Assembly (NCBI GenBank): GCA_026545225.1
Contig: CM048849.1
Location: 34,990,836 to 35,054,835, forward strand
Reading direction: 5' to 3'
Source: Cornus controversa
Taxonomy: Eukaryota > Streptophyta > Magnoliopsida > Cornales > Cornaceae
Length of the DNA stretch: 64,000 nucleotides
Of this stretch, positions 45,881 through 57,750 are shown one piece after another. Below the pieces are notes generated by a model that ran no database searches, was not told the origin of the DNA, and was given only the letters and a program-made list of their open reading frames with translations. Position numbers and translations under genes: made by a program. Position 1 is the first letter of the stretch. Each line of letters starts with the position of its first letter.

Positions 45881-46350
45881 AAAAGGAAAGATGAAAATTA
45901 TTACAGAGCACATAGAAGATGGAGAAGAGGGAGGATGGTGAAGAGAGAGAGAGAAGAGAAAAAAGAAGGATGAAAAATATTATAGAGAAAGAACAGAGAG
46001 ATGGAAAAGAGAGAGAAAGAACATTAAGAAAAAAAATGGTCACCCTTTTTTATTAAATGGTACCATTTTTCTCTACCACACCTATACAACACATACTTAA
46101 TAAAATACAATTTGGGAAAAAATGGATTCAGAAACGTATGAATTTAATTTAATTTTTTTAAAATATACATTACAAAAATTCAGCTATAAAAAACATAAAC
46201 ATAAAAAAATGAATATGAATACGTATGTGTATAATACATTTATGAGTTAAAATTTCGAGACCAAAAATCTCATACATATGTTATTTATTTTATTATATAT
46301 CATATCTTCATAAAGACAATAAAAGAAAATGTAACAAATAATAATATAAA
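45881..46350. other. Purine-rich tract and AT-rich spacer
   Basis: GA-rich words repeat to about 46030 (two units holding GATGAAAATTATTACAGAG and GATGAAAAATATTATAGAG). The rest is AT-rich without ORF. It may be the outer part of the foldback arm, of which only the start is seen on the left side. Confidence 0.45.
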
Positions 46351-48936
46351 CGTCACGCCCCAAAATCCAGACCGTCAGGACTCCCCCGGTCTAATGCCCG
46401 AATTTCGAGTAGTAAGGTGTCATAATCACCCAATTGTCACCCCACAGCCCGAGTAACCATGACAAGTTACCATCATGTACCATATGATATCATCACCGAT
46501 ACCAAACTGTCATGCCCCAAGTGTCGTGTCATGACTCATCATGGAAGCCTTTACATTCACCAACACACCTACCCCTCACGGGATACCACATAATGAACAA
46601 CACTCAAGGTTGTGATCTCAAAATCAGTAGAAGTATTCATAACACCATTAACATCATACTTGCAAGCATACATAACCAATTCAAGTACAATGTAGACATC
46701 ACTTAATGAAAACATGTATACCCAAGTTCATTCACAACCCTCAGTCTCTGCAACTCTTCACACAATCAAAACCATCATTTCACACAATCGAAGTGTTGAT
46801 TTCATATAATCTAAAATCTTGCATAATCGAAGTAGTATTTAAATTCTATCGAAGGTTTTCAACATTCGGGATCTCACACCTGTAATTTTGTGCACAATCG
46901 AAACTGAGGTTTCACACAATCGAAAATTTAGATCATGCAAAATAGGAGTTTTTCATAATTGAAATCTACTCATACAGCAAATCATGTTATCTCACACTTT
47001 GGTGATTTTTGGTCCAATGTCCCTTATTAATACATTTACGCATCATATTTCACATATACATCAAAACAACCATTCTCATAAGTTTATACATGTGAAAATA
47101 AACATAAATGAGTGAATCATCATTTAAACGTCTAGCATTCTACCATGCTCATAATATATAGGATCATAAGTCTAAAACAACACATACTTAAAATCGCATT
47201 TAAACGTATCCAACCATAAAGCTTAAGTAACACATGTTCTCAAAACATAAATGGTCTTTACATATTTTTCACATGCATATAATCCACAATCCGGATATGC
47301 ATTCAAATAAAATAAATAAGTCTTTAAATGAAATTGAAATTCGCTCCACACCAACTCTACCATTGGGAAGACTCCACCATTTTTTTTTTATTTTTTAAAA
47401 AGAGTTAATCCTCATGAGATTAGCAACCACACACTCAGTAGAAATGTCTAAAATATAATTTTGCAAGTTCTGTGAATACCACATAAACATACAATTGTAT
47501 TTAATCATGTTAAGCAATATTCACATATCACAACTATATCATAAGTAACGTGTAAATGCAACATGATATGTACAACTCCCTCATCCTCTCCACACATCTA
47601 TTGGACTCTAATTTTCCTTGGACAAACCAATCCCACCTATCCAAGGCTCTTATACCAGTCTACCATGTGGAAAGACTCCGTTTTGGAGAGTATTCTCTTC
47701 CATTCTTGCTGGGGCTCCTTTACCGGTCCACCACATGAGGGTTCCATATACCAGATTACCTCGCCACTCGTCAAGAGGACGTTCATGCCCAATTGAGCTC
47801 ACCACCCTCAACATGCCAATGATGATGCATCCCATATGAAATCTACATTCACAATTTAAAAACCAATGAGACATTCAACAATCACACTTGTACAAATTCT
47901 CATGTAACCATCACATGCATTCATATTGAACATGCTTCACATTTTTAACATTCCATTAAATTTCATATCTTTCACATTTCATATAATCCATATATTGAAA
48001 ATTAAATCATGTTTCTCTCTTAAACATGCTTTCAAGATAATTTATCAAACACGTAAGTGTCACATTCTCAATATATATGAAATCACATAATTACTCCACA
48101 ATTCAATCTCAACATGCTTATAAAATCACCCAAAGCAATTATAAGCCTGTATTAGCATCATTAGGCATAGAGAATTCATTAATTGGCATAATTTAGCATG
48201 CTTTAATAATGAAAAATATCTAATTATCCCACATAACCAATTGGTTACCATAGATAACCAATATACTCACAAAAATTATGAATTATATGGGTTAGGCATC
48301 CCTACCTCAATCTGGAAGAACTTCCAAATGATTTCTCCAATTCTCACCGAAAAACCAACCTTTTTCAAAATTGATTTCGGATAGATCAAACTCGAGCCCT
48401 CAACGCATAGATCGTTTCTCTCTTCTTCGACTTCTTCAAATTCTTACCCCAAGACCTTCCAATTCAATGTAGACTTGAAGTAGAATATGTAGAGATATAT
48501 ATGTTATATCTATATTGCTCTCATGGTTGAAGAGAATTAGAAATGAGGACAGGATCATTCTCTTGCTATTTATAGAAATTAACCTCCACTTATTTACAAC
48601 AATGTCACTACTTTTTTACTAAACCTTCCCGGACTCCGTTTTTAATTTTCGTAACTTTGACTGACACAAAATTGATTTTGTAGTGCGTCAAATATTTTAT
48701 ATAAGCTACACTCAAAAATTTGGAGTCATTACAACACTTTCAGATTTTCTGGGGTCTACTGGACCCGAAAAAGTATACTTTTGCCAAACGCTCCAAAAAC
48801 TTTTTCAAACCTTAAATAAGTTCTCAAAATATGTATTTTACATTTAAAACACATATATAATTATTTAAAGTATTAATATGATAATAAATGAAAATAACAA
48901 AAAATCGGCCAAAAAATTGTCACAGTTCTTGCAACA
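46351..48936 (-). repeat. Element A 3' LTR, Tekay type (2586 bp)
   Basis: Plus-strand CGTCACGCCCC at 46351 (T to C at the terminal base) and CAGTTCTTGCAACA at 48936, i.e. TGTTGCAAGAACTG...GGGGCGTGACG. TATA box CTATTTATA (minus TATAAATAG) at 48566-48574. An embedded second end, TGTCATGCCCC, lies at 46508 with minus TTTGGTATCGGTG beside it. The U3 words (CCCGGACTCCG, CTGGACCCGAAAAAGT) match LTR B. Confidence 0.85.
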
Positions 48937-49340
48937 TACCCAACTTAAAAGGATTTCATCCCCAAAACCTCATACTCTTGCTCCCAAGTAGCCTCTTCAA
49001 CATTGTGATGATGCCACAAGACTTTAACCAAAGGAATGGTCTTGTCCCTCAAAACTTGCTCTCAAGCGTCAAGAATCTGAATTGTTCTCTCCTCATATGG
49101 GACATCGTCGTCAACCTCAACGTCTACCTAACTTAAGACATGTGATGGATCAGTTTCATATTTTTTCAACATTGAAATGTGGAATACGTTGTTAACCTTC
49201 TCCAACTGTGGTGGCAAAGCCAATCTATAAGCTACCTCGCCGGCATGCTCAAGGATCTCAAATGGTCCAATGTATCTTAATGACAACTTGCCACTATGCC
49301 CAAAACCCATCAATCCTTTTCATGGCAAAACCTTAAGAAA
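48937..49340 (-). pseudogene. Element A integrase C-terminus with chromodomain-like tail
   Basis: The minus strand from 49313 reads GKLSLRYIGPFEILEHAGEV, AYRLALPPQLEKVNNVFHIS and MLKKYETDPSHVL, a GPY/F-type module of chromoviral integrases. After a stop, VDVEVDDDVPYEER, VKVLWHHHNVEEATWEQE give the degenerate chromodomain found in Tekay/Del elements. The tail ends FGDEIL just before the LTR. Confidence 0.85.
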
Positions 49341-50300
49341 CATATGGTCTCCCACCTAAAAGTATAACGGTTTCCTCCTCCAATCAGCATAACTCTTTTG
49401 TCTACACTGAGCTGTTAATAATCGATATTTAATTAACTTGATCCTTTCAGTAATCTCATGTACAATATCTGGTCCTAGGGCTGTCCAACAACTGGAGATC
49501 TACAAGGTCTGTCATACAACGCTTCAAATTGTGTCATCTCAATACTGGCCTGATAACTGTTGTTGTACGTAAACTCCACAAGTGGTAAATGGTCCTCCCA
49601 ACCACCGCCAAAGTCAAATATCTGGATAGTATGCTCTGACTGTCCATCAATCTGAGGATAAAAAGTTGTGCTAAAATGTAACTCGGTGTCCAACACCGTC
49701 TGGAATCCCTGCCAAAACCTCAAAGTGAATCGGGGATCCCTATCTGATACAATGGATACTGGAACTCTATGTAATCTCATAATCTGCTCTACATATTGCT
49801 TATTGAGCCTCCTTACATTGTTATTCAACCTCACAGGCAAGAAGTGTGTTGTTTTAGTCAATCTGTCTACAACAACCCAAATTGTATCATTGTCTTTGTT
49901 TGATTTCGGAAGACTCGTTACAAAATCTATGGTAATGTGTTCCCATTTTCACTCTGCCACTAGTAATGGTTGCAATAACCCAGTTAGCTTCTGATATTCC
50001 ACCTTTACTTGTTGACAAGTAAGACATGTCGCCACAAATTGTGCTACATCTTTCTTCACACCTTACCACCAATATTGGCGCATGACATTGTGGTACATTG
50101 TGGTTCCACTCGGACGAACTAAAAAATGTGAATGATACCATAATACATCATCACGATAATCAGAATGAACTACCATCAATCCCCTAAATCTTAGACCCCC
50201 AACGAAATATAAGGTCCAACCCTCCACTGTCGTACCACTAACAATATGTGAGTGAATAGACTTCAACTCACTATCCCATTTTTTTGCCTCAATCACATTG
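49341..50300 (-). pseudogene. Element A integrase
   Basis: The H2C2 zinc region HNVMRQYWW, stop, CLTCQQVK lies at 50110-50010. The catalytic core follows: ITIDFVTSLP (first Asp, 49945), VSIVSDRDPRFT (second Asp, 49770), FYPQIDGQSEHTIQ (Glu, 49670). FGGGWEDHLPLVEFTYNNSY and CRSPV finish it. Stops and shifts at 50060, 49870 and 49475 are present. Confidence 0.9.
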
Positions 50301-50745
50301 TTTACAAGCGTAGGTTAAGCTACCAAGCTAAACAACGTAGCTGGCTCACCATCATCACTGAAGTACAATCCCAACTCTGAGAAATCTTCTATCATTTTCC
50401 AATCCCAACCCATCGCCTCTACCACATGTTTAAGTCCATTTAAGAGTAAAGGTACTTGAGACTTTTATAAACCGAATACAACTCAAATATCTCACCATAC
50501 AAGTAGTGTCTCCACCCTTTCAAAACAAATATCACTTCTACTAGTTCCAAATCATATGTAGGATAGTTATGCTTGTGAGTCCTTAATTGTCTAGACCCGT
50601 AAGCAATTACTCTATCGCATTGCATCAACACACAGCCTAGCCCGCTCCCTGAAGCATTGCAATAAATCACATACCCCAAGCCACGCTTGGGTATCACCAA
50701 AATAGGAGTTGTGGTCAAGTGCTTTTTCAATTCACGAAAGGCTAA
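50301..50745 (-). pseudogene. Element A RNase H
   Basis: The open frame 50730-50440 has TTPILVIPKRGLGYVIYCNA (the usual YCDAS is YCNAS, so the first Asp is Asn), GLGCVLMQ, RQLRTHKHNYPTYDLELVEV (Glu) and KGWRHYLYGE. SVYKSLKYL replaces the usual TDHKSLKYL. The third Asp region is lost after the stop. Confidence 0.85.
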
Positions 50746-51480
50746 CTCACATGTTTTATCGTGTCATAGGTGCTTCAATACTAGAGAAGTCTTTCACGAA
50801 CCTCCTATAGTAGCCCGCTAAACCAAAAAAATTATGAATCTCAAAAACACTCTTCGGACTCTCCCAACTCATCACGGCTTCAATCTTAGATGGATTAACT
50901 AAGACTCCACCTTCAGAAACAACATGCCCAAGGAATTTCACCTCTTGGAGCCAAAATTAGCATTTCTCATACTTAGCCTACAATCGGTGCTCTCTAAAGA
51001 TTTGCAAAACTGTCATCAAATCTAACTCATGCTCCTCTTCTGAAGATAAGTACACAAGTGTATCATCCACAAACAATACCACAAAAGTATCAAGGTACTC
51101 ATAAAATGCTTGATTCATCAAATCCATAAATATCGCAAGTGCATTAGTCAAACTAAATGGCATTACAAGGAATTCATAATGTTCATACCATGTACGGAAA
51201 GCCATTTTATAGATATCTTCATCCTTCACCCTCAATTGGTAATAACCTGAACTTAAATCAATTTTTGAAAAGTAATGAACTCCTTTCAATTGATCAAATA
51301 GGTCATCTATCCTCGACAATGGATATTTGTACTTGATTATCATATGATTCAACTTTCGGTAATCAATGCACAATCTCAAGGCACTATCTTTCTTTTTTGC
51401 AAACAACATCGGTGCTCCCCACGGTGATGCACTCAGCCTAATGAAGCCCTTTGCTTTCAAATCATCCAATTAGCGCTTCA
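50746..51480 (-). pseudogene. Element A reverse transcriptase
   Basis: Frame 51469-50978 gives, in order, [58 protein letters not shown] (first catalytic Asp), MPFSLTNA (normally MPFGLTNAP) and [12 protein letters not shown] (F-V-D-D active box; DTL for DIL). 50941-50756 continues with [32 protein letters not shown]. One stop near 50958 separates the two. Confidence 0.9.
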
Positions 51481-52090
51481 ATTCCACTAACTCCGCCAGT
51501 GCCATCCGAATGTGCCATAGAAATGGGCACCGTACCTGGCATAAGATCAATCTCAAACTCTACCTCTCTCTTAGAAGGCAAGTCTATCAAATCCTCTAAA
51601 AAGACATCTAAAAAGTGGCATACCACTACCGAATATGCCTCTCTCAGAATCTCCTCTTCCTTGGCCAAAATACTTGCCATGATAAAATTGTGTCGCTCTC
51701 AACTGCTAATGCCATAACATGGTGAAGTATAGGAGTCACTCTAATCTCTCACAAACCAAAAATAATCACCCTCGGGCATGCAAATCATCACTCTCCCTCT
51801 AAAACAGTCTATTGTAGCATGAAACTCTGATAACCAATCGATCCCTAGGATGATATCAAAACTACTCATGTCTAGGAGAATGAAATCGAACTCAAATGTT
51901 CTCCCACCTATCCTAATAGCATATCTCTCGCATACACTATCAAGAATCACTATATCGCCCACTAGCGTATCAACACAAACTGCTCTACCTGAAGGACTAA
52001 CCTCAAGCCCCAAAGCATGTGCAAATGATGTAGCAATAAATGAATAAGATGCACCTGAATTAATTAATACAAGTGCCCAAGAACTATATA
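51481..52090 (-). pseudogene. Element A aspartic protease and linker
   Basis: The minus strand near 52070 reads ALVLINSGASYSFI, where the catalytic D-S-G/D-T-G is N-S-G. FAHALGLEVSPSGRAV, FIL LDMSSFDIILGIDWLS (the family's D-V-I-L-G-M-D-W-L motif) and the linker [21 protein letters not shown] follow. It would not cleave with the Asn, if that base is not a late mutation. Confidence 0.85.
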
Positions 52091-52929
52091 CCAGAAATAC
52101 CTCTAACCACAGAAGGTCTTGTTGAGGTATCTACGAGTGTCACTGTATATACCCTACCCTGAGCTCTCTAGTCTTGTGCTCCACTAGCCCAAAATTATGA
52201 CTGTTGTGTGGGTGCACTACGGGTAGATCCCCTCATAGGTCTCGCACTCTGTGCAAACATAGCTGGCTATGATGGAGGCATAACTCTATAGCTCGACTAT
52301 GCAGTCACAGTCTGAGCTAACCTCTACTAAGCACTCTGTCCACCCTGAGCATTCCCACCCTGTTATGGAGAATGTCTCACTCTGTATCCCTACTGCCCAC
52401 AACCAAAGCAAGTCGTCATGCTAGACTGCCCCATAGGCTGACTTTGAGGTGCTCTCTTAGGTATGATCGAAAGACAATCAGATTTATAATGCCCTGGCTG
52501 CTTACATTTGAAGCACACCACCTCAGCCTTGATAAATCCCAAGGACATAGTAGGTGTAGAACGTGTCATATGTTGCCCCACTGAACCTACTGCATAAGAA
52601 GAACCACCCTTAAACTTCTTCTTTGCATGCCCCTCTTAAGCGACGGTCAAAGCCTTGCTTTGCCACAATGCCTCTTTCTTCTTTTCTTATCTTTCACTTC
52701 ATTTTTCGCCATTAAGGCTTTCTCTACCGCCTTGGCATATATTTTCAAACCCAAAATTGACACAAAAGGTCTCACCGAATCATGAAGGCCATTGACGAAC
52801 CTTTATGTCTTTTCCTCCTCATCTCTCACTACTTCAAGTGTGAAGCGTGAAAGAAAAATGAACTTGTTCTTATATTTCGTAACGGTTATGCCATCATAGA
52901 CCAAGTCCTCAAATTCCTTCCTCAACGCT
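52091..52929 (-). pseudogene. Element A gag, cut by element B
   Basis: A complete knuckle CFKCKQPGHYKSDC lies at 52517-52476 (CX2CX4HX4C), and a degenerate CFGCGQ follows. Upstream, 52920-52690 carries the C-terminal part of the Retrotrans_gag domain (ALRKEFEDLVYDGITVTKYK, FIFLSRFT, RFVNGLHDSVRPFV). The N-terminal half is missing because the B insertion at 52929/52930 separates it; the rest of A should lie beyond the right window edge. Confidence 0.85.
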
Positions 52930-53772
52930 TGTAAAGTTTTAACTTTTTTTTAGTTAATTATCCTTTTATTTTATGAAATAGGACTTTAAATGATTTTAAA
53001 TGTGTTTTAAATGTAAAATACGTGCTTGGGAACTTGTATGAGGGTCCAGAAAAGTTTTGAAAGCATTTAGAAAAAGTTGACTTTTTCGGGTCGTGTTAAC
53101 CCCAGCGCAGGCCCCAATGGCCCCAGAAAATAAGAAAGTGTCAGAATGACACCAAATTCGGAGGGTAGTTTAAATAAAATACTTGACGTGCTACGAAGTT
53201 AATTTTGTGTCAATCGGAGTTACAAAAATCAAAAACAGAGTCCGGGAAGGTTTAATGAAAAGGTAGTGGCATTTTTGTAAATAAGTGGAGGTTAAATTCT
53301 ATAAATATAAGGAGAATTTCCCAGCCCTCAGTTCTCATTCTCCACAGTCGAATGGAGAGCAATATATATATATATAGTAACATCTTCATCTTCACTTCTT
53401 CATCAAATTTGAGAAGCTTATATCGAGAATTGGGCGACGCTGAAAAGAAAGAAACGGTCTGTGCATTGAGAGCTCGAGATTGATCCATCCGGAATTGATT
53501 TAGGAGGAAGTTGATTTTTGGGTGAAAGTAAAGAATCACTTGGAACTATAGCTATTGAGGTAGAAGGTTTGTGTTGTGTCTTTCATTTCAAGTTAAATCT
53601 TATGTTTTAGGCATAAAATTGATGATTTCATGTTATATATATTTATATGTGATGTTGGGATAAAATTATTGAATTAATTGATACTGTATGTTTCTTTAAA
53701 TTGGAAATGATTGATATATGTTGTAGAATGCATGAATTGCTTGAAAAGTGCAAATTGGGACATGTATTGCAT
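52930..53772 (+). repeat. Partial extra copy of LTR B
   Basis: From TGTAAAGTTTTAAC to ATGTATTGCATA, then joined abruptly to A gag sequence at about 53773. It contains a TATA box at 53300-53307. Confidence 0.9.
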
Positions 53773-54156
53773 ACATGTAGGTGTAGAACGTGTCATATGT
53801 TGTCCCACTGAACCCACTGCATAAGAAGAACCACCCTTGAACTTCTTCTTTGCATGCCCCTCTTAAGCGACTGTCAAAGCCTTGCTTTGCCACAATGCCT
53901 CTTTCTTCTTTTCTTATCTTTCACTTCAGTTTCTGCTATTAAGGCTTTCTCTACCGCCTTGGCATATATTTTCAAACCCAAAATTGACACAAAAGGTCTC
54001 ACCGAATCATGAAGGCCATTGACGAACCTTTATGTCTTTTCCTCCTCATCTCTCACTACTTCAAGTGTGAAGCGTGAAAGAAAAATGAACTTGTTCTTAT
54101 ATTTCGTAACGGTTATGCCATCATAGACCAAGTCCTCAAATTCCTTCCTCAACGCT
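53773..54156 (-). pseudogene. Duplicated fragment of element A gag
   Basis: Second copy of 52550-52929, with the same frame on the minus strand and the same few stops. It is a by-product of the tandem duplication and lies between the two LTR B copies. Confidence 0.9.
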
Positions 54157-56522
54157 TGTAAAGTTTTAACTTTTTTTTAGTTAATTATCCTTTTATTTTA
54201 TGAAATAGGACTTTAAATGATTTTAAATGTGTTTTAAATGTAAAATACGTGCTTGGAAACTTGTATGAGGGTCCAGGAAATTTTGGGAGCGTTTAGAAAA
54301 AGTTAACTTTTTCGGGTCGGGTTGACCCCAATGCGGGCCCCAATGGCCCTAAAAAATAAGAAAGTGTCAAAATGACACCAAATTCAGAGGGTAGTTTAAA
54401 TAAAATACTTGACGTGCTACGAAATCAATTTCGTGTCAATCGGAGTTACGAAAATCGAAAACGGAGTCCAGGAAGGTTTAATGAAAAGGTAGTGGCATTT
54501 TCGTAAATATGTGAAGGTTAAATTCTATAAATAGAAGGAGAATTTTCCAGCCCTCAGTTCTCATTCTCCTCAGCCGAATGGAGAGCAATATATATATATA
54601 TATATAGTAACATCTTCATCTTCATTTCTTCATCAAATTTGAGAAGCTTATGTCGAGAATTGGGCGACGCTGAAGAAGAGAGAAACCGTCTGCGCATTGA
54701 GAGCTCGAGATTGATCCATCCGGAATTGATTTAGGAGGAAGTTGATTCTTAGAACTATAGCTATTGAGGTAGGGGGTTTGTGTTGTGTCTTTTATTTCAA
54801 GTTAAATTTTATGTTTTAGGCATAAAATTGATGATTTCATGTTATATATATTTATATGTGATTTTGGGATAAAATTATTGAATTAATTGATAATATATGT
54901 TTCTTTAAATTGGAAATGATTGATATATGTTGTAGAATGCATGAATTGCTTGAAATGTGCAAATTGGGACATGTATTGCATATATGGGATTTTGGGGGAT
55001 TTATTGAAAAACCTAATTTTGGGATTTTGATGTATATATGTGTATATATATGAATTCTTGCATGACATATTAGAATGGACATAAGACATGAAGTGGGTGC
55101 AATGCATCGAGATATGCGAATGTATGTGCAAAACGGGACATGTTTTGTGTGGGGGAGTGTGGACTCGGGAGTGGTTTATTAGAAAAGTGAACGAGGAACA
55201 TATCCTTGAAGGTTGAAATATCTCAAACTTGCACAAAAGGGTTGGTTACCGGTGGATTAGTAGCCCTTAAATAACTAGGAAATGGGATATGGGGCTTCAG
55301 AACATATCTGGTGATGTGTGTGAGTGTACTACCAATTTTGAGAGCGTCATTGAACTTTAAGTGTACAATGTGACTTAATGGAACTTGTTTACGAATTCGG
55401 TTATATCATATGTTATAGATATGATGAATTGCGTAATGGGACATGTTGTGAATTTTGTGGTTGTCAAACATGTCTGACAAGTATGCCATGGAAATAAAGG
55501 TTATAGAGTTGACTAGAATGCTAGGAAACATGACACGTAGTTAGGTTATTCATGTTAAATTGCCTTTATACGATAATATGAAATGTGAACTTGAATGGAT
55601 TGCGCAACATATTATTTTGAGCTATTGAACTTGCTCATCCCCTTACATTAACATTTTCAGGATATGGCAAGGCGGTGGCTGATAGTAAGCATCCATAAGT
55701 TGGACTCGAGTTATAGGATTTTCCATTTGAGTTATTTAGTTTTATGGATGTCCGGATTGTGGACAATATACAAGTGTTGGGCATGTATAAGACCCCTTTA
55801 TATTTCAAGAACATATTATATTTGTGTCCTACGATTTTAGACTTTATATGTATGTTTAAGTATGGTAAATGCTAGATATTGCAAGTAATGATTTATATTT
55901 TCATTAATGTCCAAATTATGCATGTATATTATTGGGGAATGGTTAAGTTGAGAAAGCTTGATACGAACTAAGTGTTGTGTGTGTGAGGAATTCCCCTTTT
56001 CATAATTTTGCATGTGTAGGATGATTCCTTTGAGTTGTGAACATTGTGGAGGATGCATTAAGGCTTGAAAACAGTGAGAAACAGGTTATGGAGAGTTTGA
56101 GCCGACTGAAACATCCATCAGCCGACTAAAATGGTGAGATACTGAATGTTTGCAATTGGAGACTCTGCAGGTACCTATTTTAGTTGACCAAAACAGCCAT
56201 CCAACTAACCGAAAGACCCTTTTCAACCGACCAAAACTAAGGCGTTGTCAGCCAATGAATTCCCCAAGTTTCAGCCGACTGGTGGGACACCCATCAGCCG
56301 ACCGAAACTTGAATGTGAATTTTTTATGCACTGTTGAGCATTTGAGAGTTGTGCATATGTGATTATGCATAGGTGATGAGTATTCCACGATGTTAGTGTG
56401 AGGCAATCATGTGACAAGTAATGGTATCAAAACATGATATCAAAAGGGTAATTGTGATTAGGAGTGTGGGTTATTGCTTAATCACCCCTGATTTTTCAGC
56501 AGATGAAAATTGGGGCGTGACA
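54157..56522 (+). repeat. Element B 5' LTR (2366 bp)
   Basis: Ends TGTAAAGTTTTAAC and GGGGCGTGACA. TATA box TATAAATAG at 54526-54534. A cluster of CAGCCGACYGAAAC-type words lies at 56095-56310. An embedded second end GTGACA (56411-56416), followed by TGGTATCAAAACATG, lies 106 bp inside. About 105 bp near 55175-55280 are absent from the 3' LTR. Confidence 0.9.
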
Positions 56523-56527
56523 AAACA

Positions 56528-56540
56528 CGGTGTCAGAGCA
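56528..56540 (+). other. Element B primer binding site
   Basis: CGGTGTCAGAGCA, five bases after the LTR end, matches the initiator-Met PBS TGGTATCAGAGCA with two changes. Confidence 0.8.
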
Positions 56541-56725
56541 TAAGTAGGTCGAATACCTAGGGACGATGGGTGAGGGTTAGATCACGTATCCGACGTTTAG
56601 GTAACTCCTTTATATTATGTTTTCAAATACATGTTAAGTGTGATAACATGATTATATATGTGAGTATAATTGATTAATTGATATATGCATATGATTAATC
56701 TATTTTAGAAATATTTGTATAAATT
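56541..56725 (+). other. Element B leader
   Basis: Untranslated leader between PBS and gag; no ORF. Confidence 0.6.
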
Positions 56726-57750
56726 ATGCCACCGAGAAGAGGCCGAGGTAGGGGTGCGAACCCTATTCCACCACCATTGATAGACAGAGCACAGTTAGTC
56801 CGAGAGATGACTACTGCCATTCAATTGTTGGCTAGGATCGCCAATGTGGGTCCACATTATCAAGCACATGGAGGCAGGAATAGGGCAATGAAAGCCCTAA
56901 AAATGTTTAAAAAGATGAACCCTCATATGTTTGATAGGAAATCGGATCCTATGGCTATAGAAGATTGGCTTGAACAGATATCCAAACTATTGGATGTGTT
57001 AAGGATCAATGAGGATGATTTAAGGATGTCTATGATCCCTATTCAGTTGATGGGGATGGCAGACTTATGGTGGAAGTCCATGACACATACTCACGAAGTG
57101 GGGGACATGGAGTGGGAAACTTTCAGAATGTTGTTCTTTGAAAAGTTTTTACTGGACACGGTAAAGGAAGCACTACAGGATGAGTTCATACACTTGATTC
57201 AGGGAACAATGAGTGTAGTAGACTATGAGAACAAATTTATGGTCTTATCTCTATTTGCATCGGAGATGGTAGCAAATGAACAAGCATAGGCGAGGAGGTT
57301 CGTGAAAGGACTCCAACTTGAGCTAAGGACCAAGGTTACCATCTTAGACTTTTTGAGTTATGCGGAGGTAGTGAGGAGGACATTGTTAGCAGAGGTAGAT
57401 GATAATGATATTCAGAGGATACAGGACTTGAGGAGTTAGTCTTGAAGTGTGGTTTCTCATTCGGAAGCAAATCCGAATAAGAGGCACAAGGGGGGTAGTT
57501 CATACTCTCGAGGACCATAGCAGGCTCAGTCATTTTTCACAGTGTTTATGCCTACTGGGTCCTTTAGGGACAACGTGAAATGTTATCAATTTCAGCAATT
57601 AGGGCATTACAAGTCAAAGTGCCCACGATTACAACCTACACCGGAGGAGGATCTGAGAAAATATTATAGGTGTGGACAGGCGACTCATGTGGTGAGGGAT
57701 TGCCCACAAAAGATAAGTGGTGCTTACAGTTCTGCAGGGTCATAGCTGCA
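56726..57750 (+). pseudogene. Element B gag
   Basis: Start MPPRRGRGRG at 56726, the typical Tekay gag opening. The first open part (187 codons, stop at 57287) carries the Retrotrans_gag domain: AMKALKMFKKMNPHMFDRKS, AIEDWLEQISKLLDVLRI, MGMADLWWKSM and FRMLFFEKFLLD. Reading on through the stop gives RRFVKGLQLELRTKV and more. Two zinc knuckles follow but are both damaged: CYQFQQLGHYKSKC (second Cys is Phe; 57580-57621) and YYRCGQATHVVRDC (first Cys is Tyr; about 57663-57704). A shift or stops near 57437 and 57521 break the frame. Confidence 0.9.

Larger units (their letters stand above)
52545..54999 (+). repeat. 1227-bp tandem duplication over the A/B junction
   Basis: GTAGGTGTAGAACGTG starts at 52550 and at 53777, and the LTR start TGTAAAGTTTTAAC at 52930 and 54157; both offsets are 1227. 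Unit 1 holds A gag (to 52929) plus the first 843 bp of LTR B; unit 2 repeats them and continues into the complete LTR. By eye about eight mismatches occur in 380 bp of the gag part; the LTR part is more diverged and unit 2 lacks 19 bp near 54746. Confidence 0.9.
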
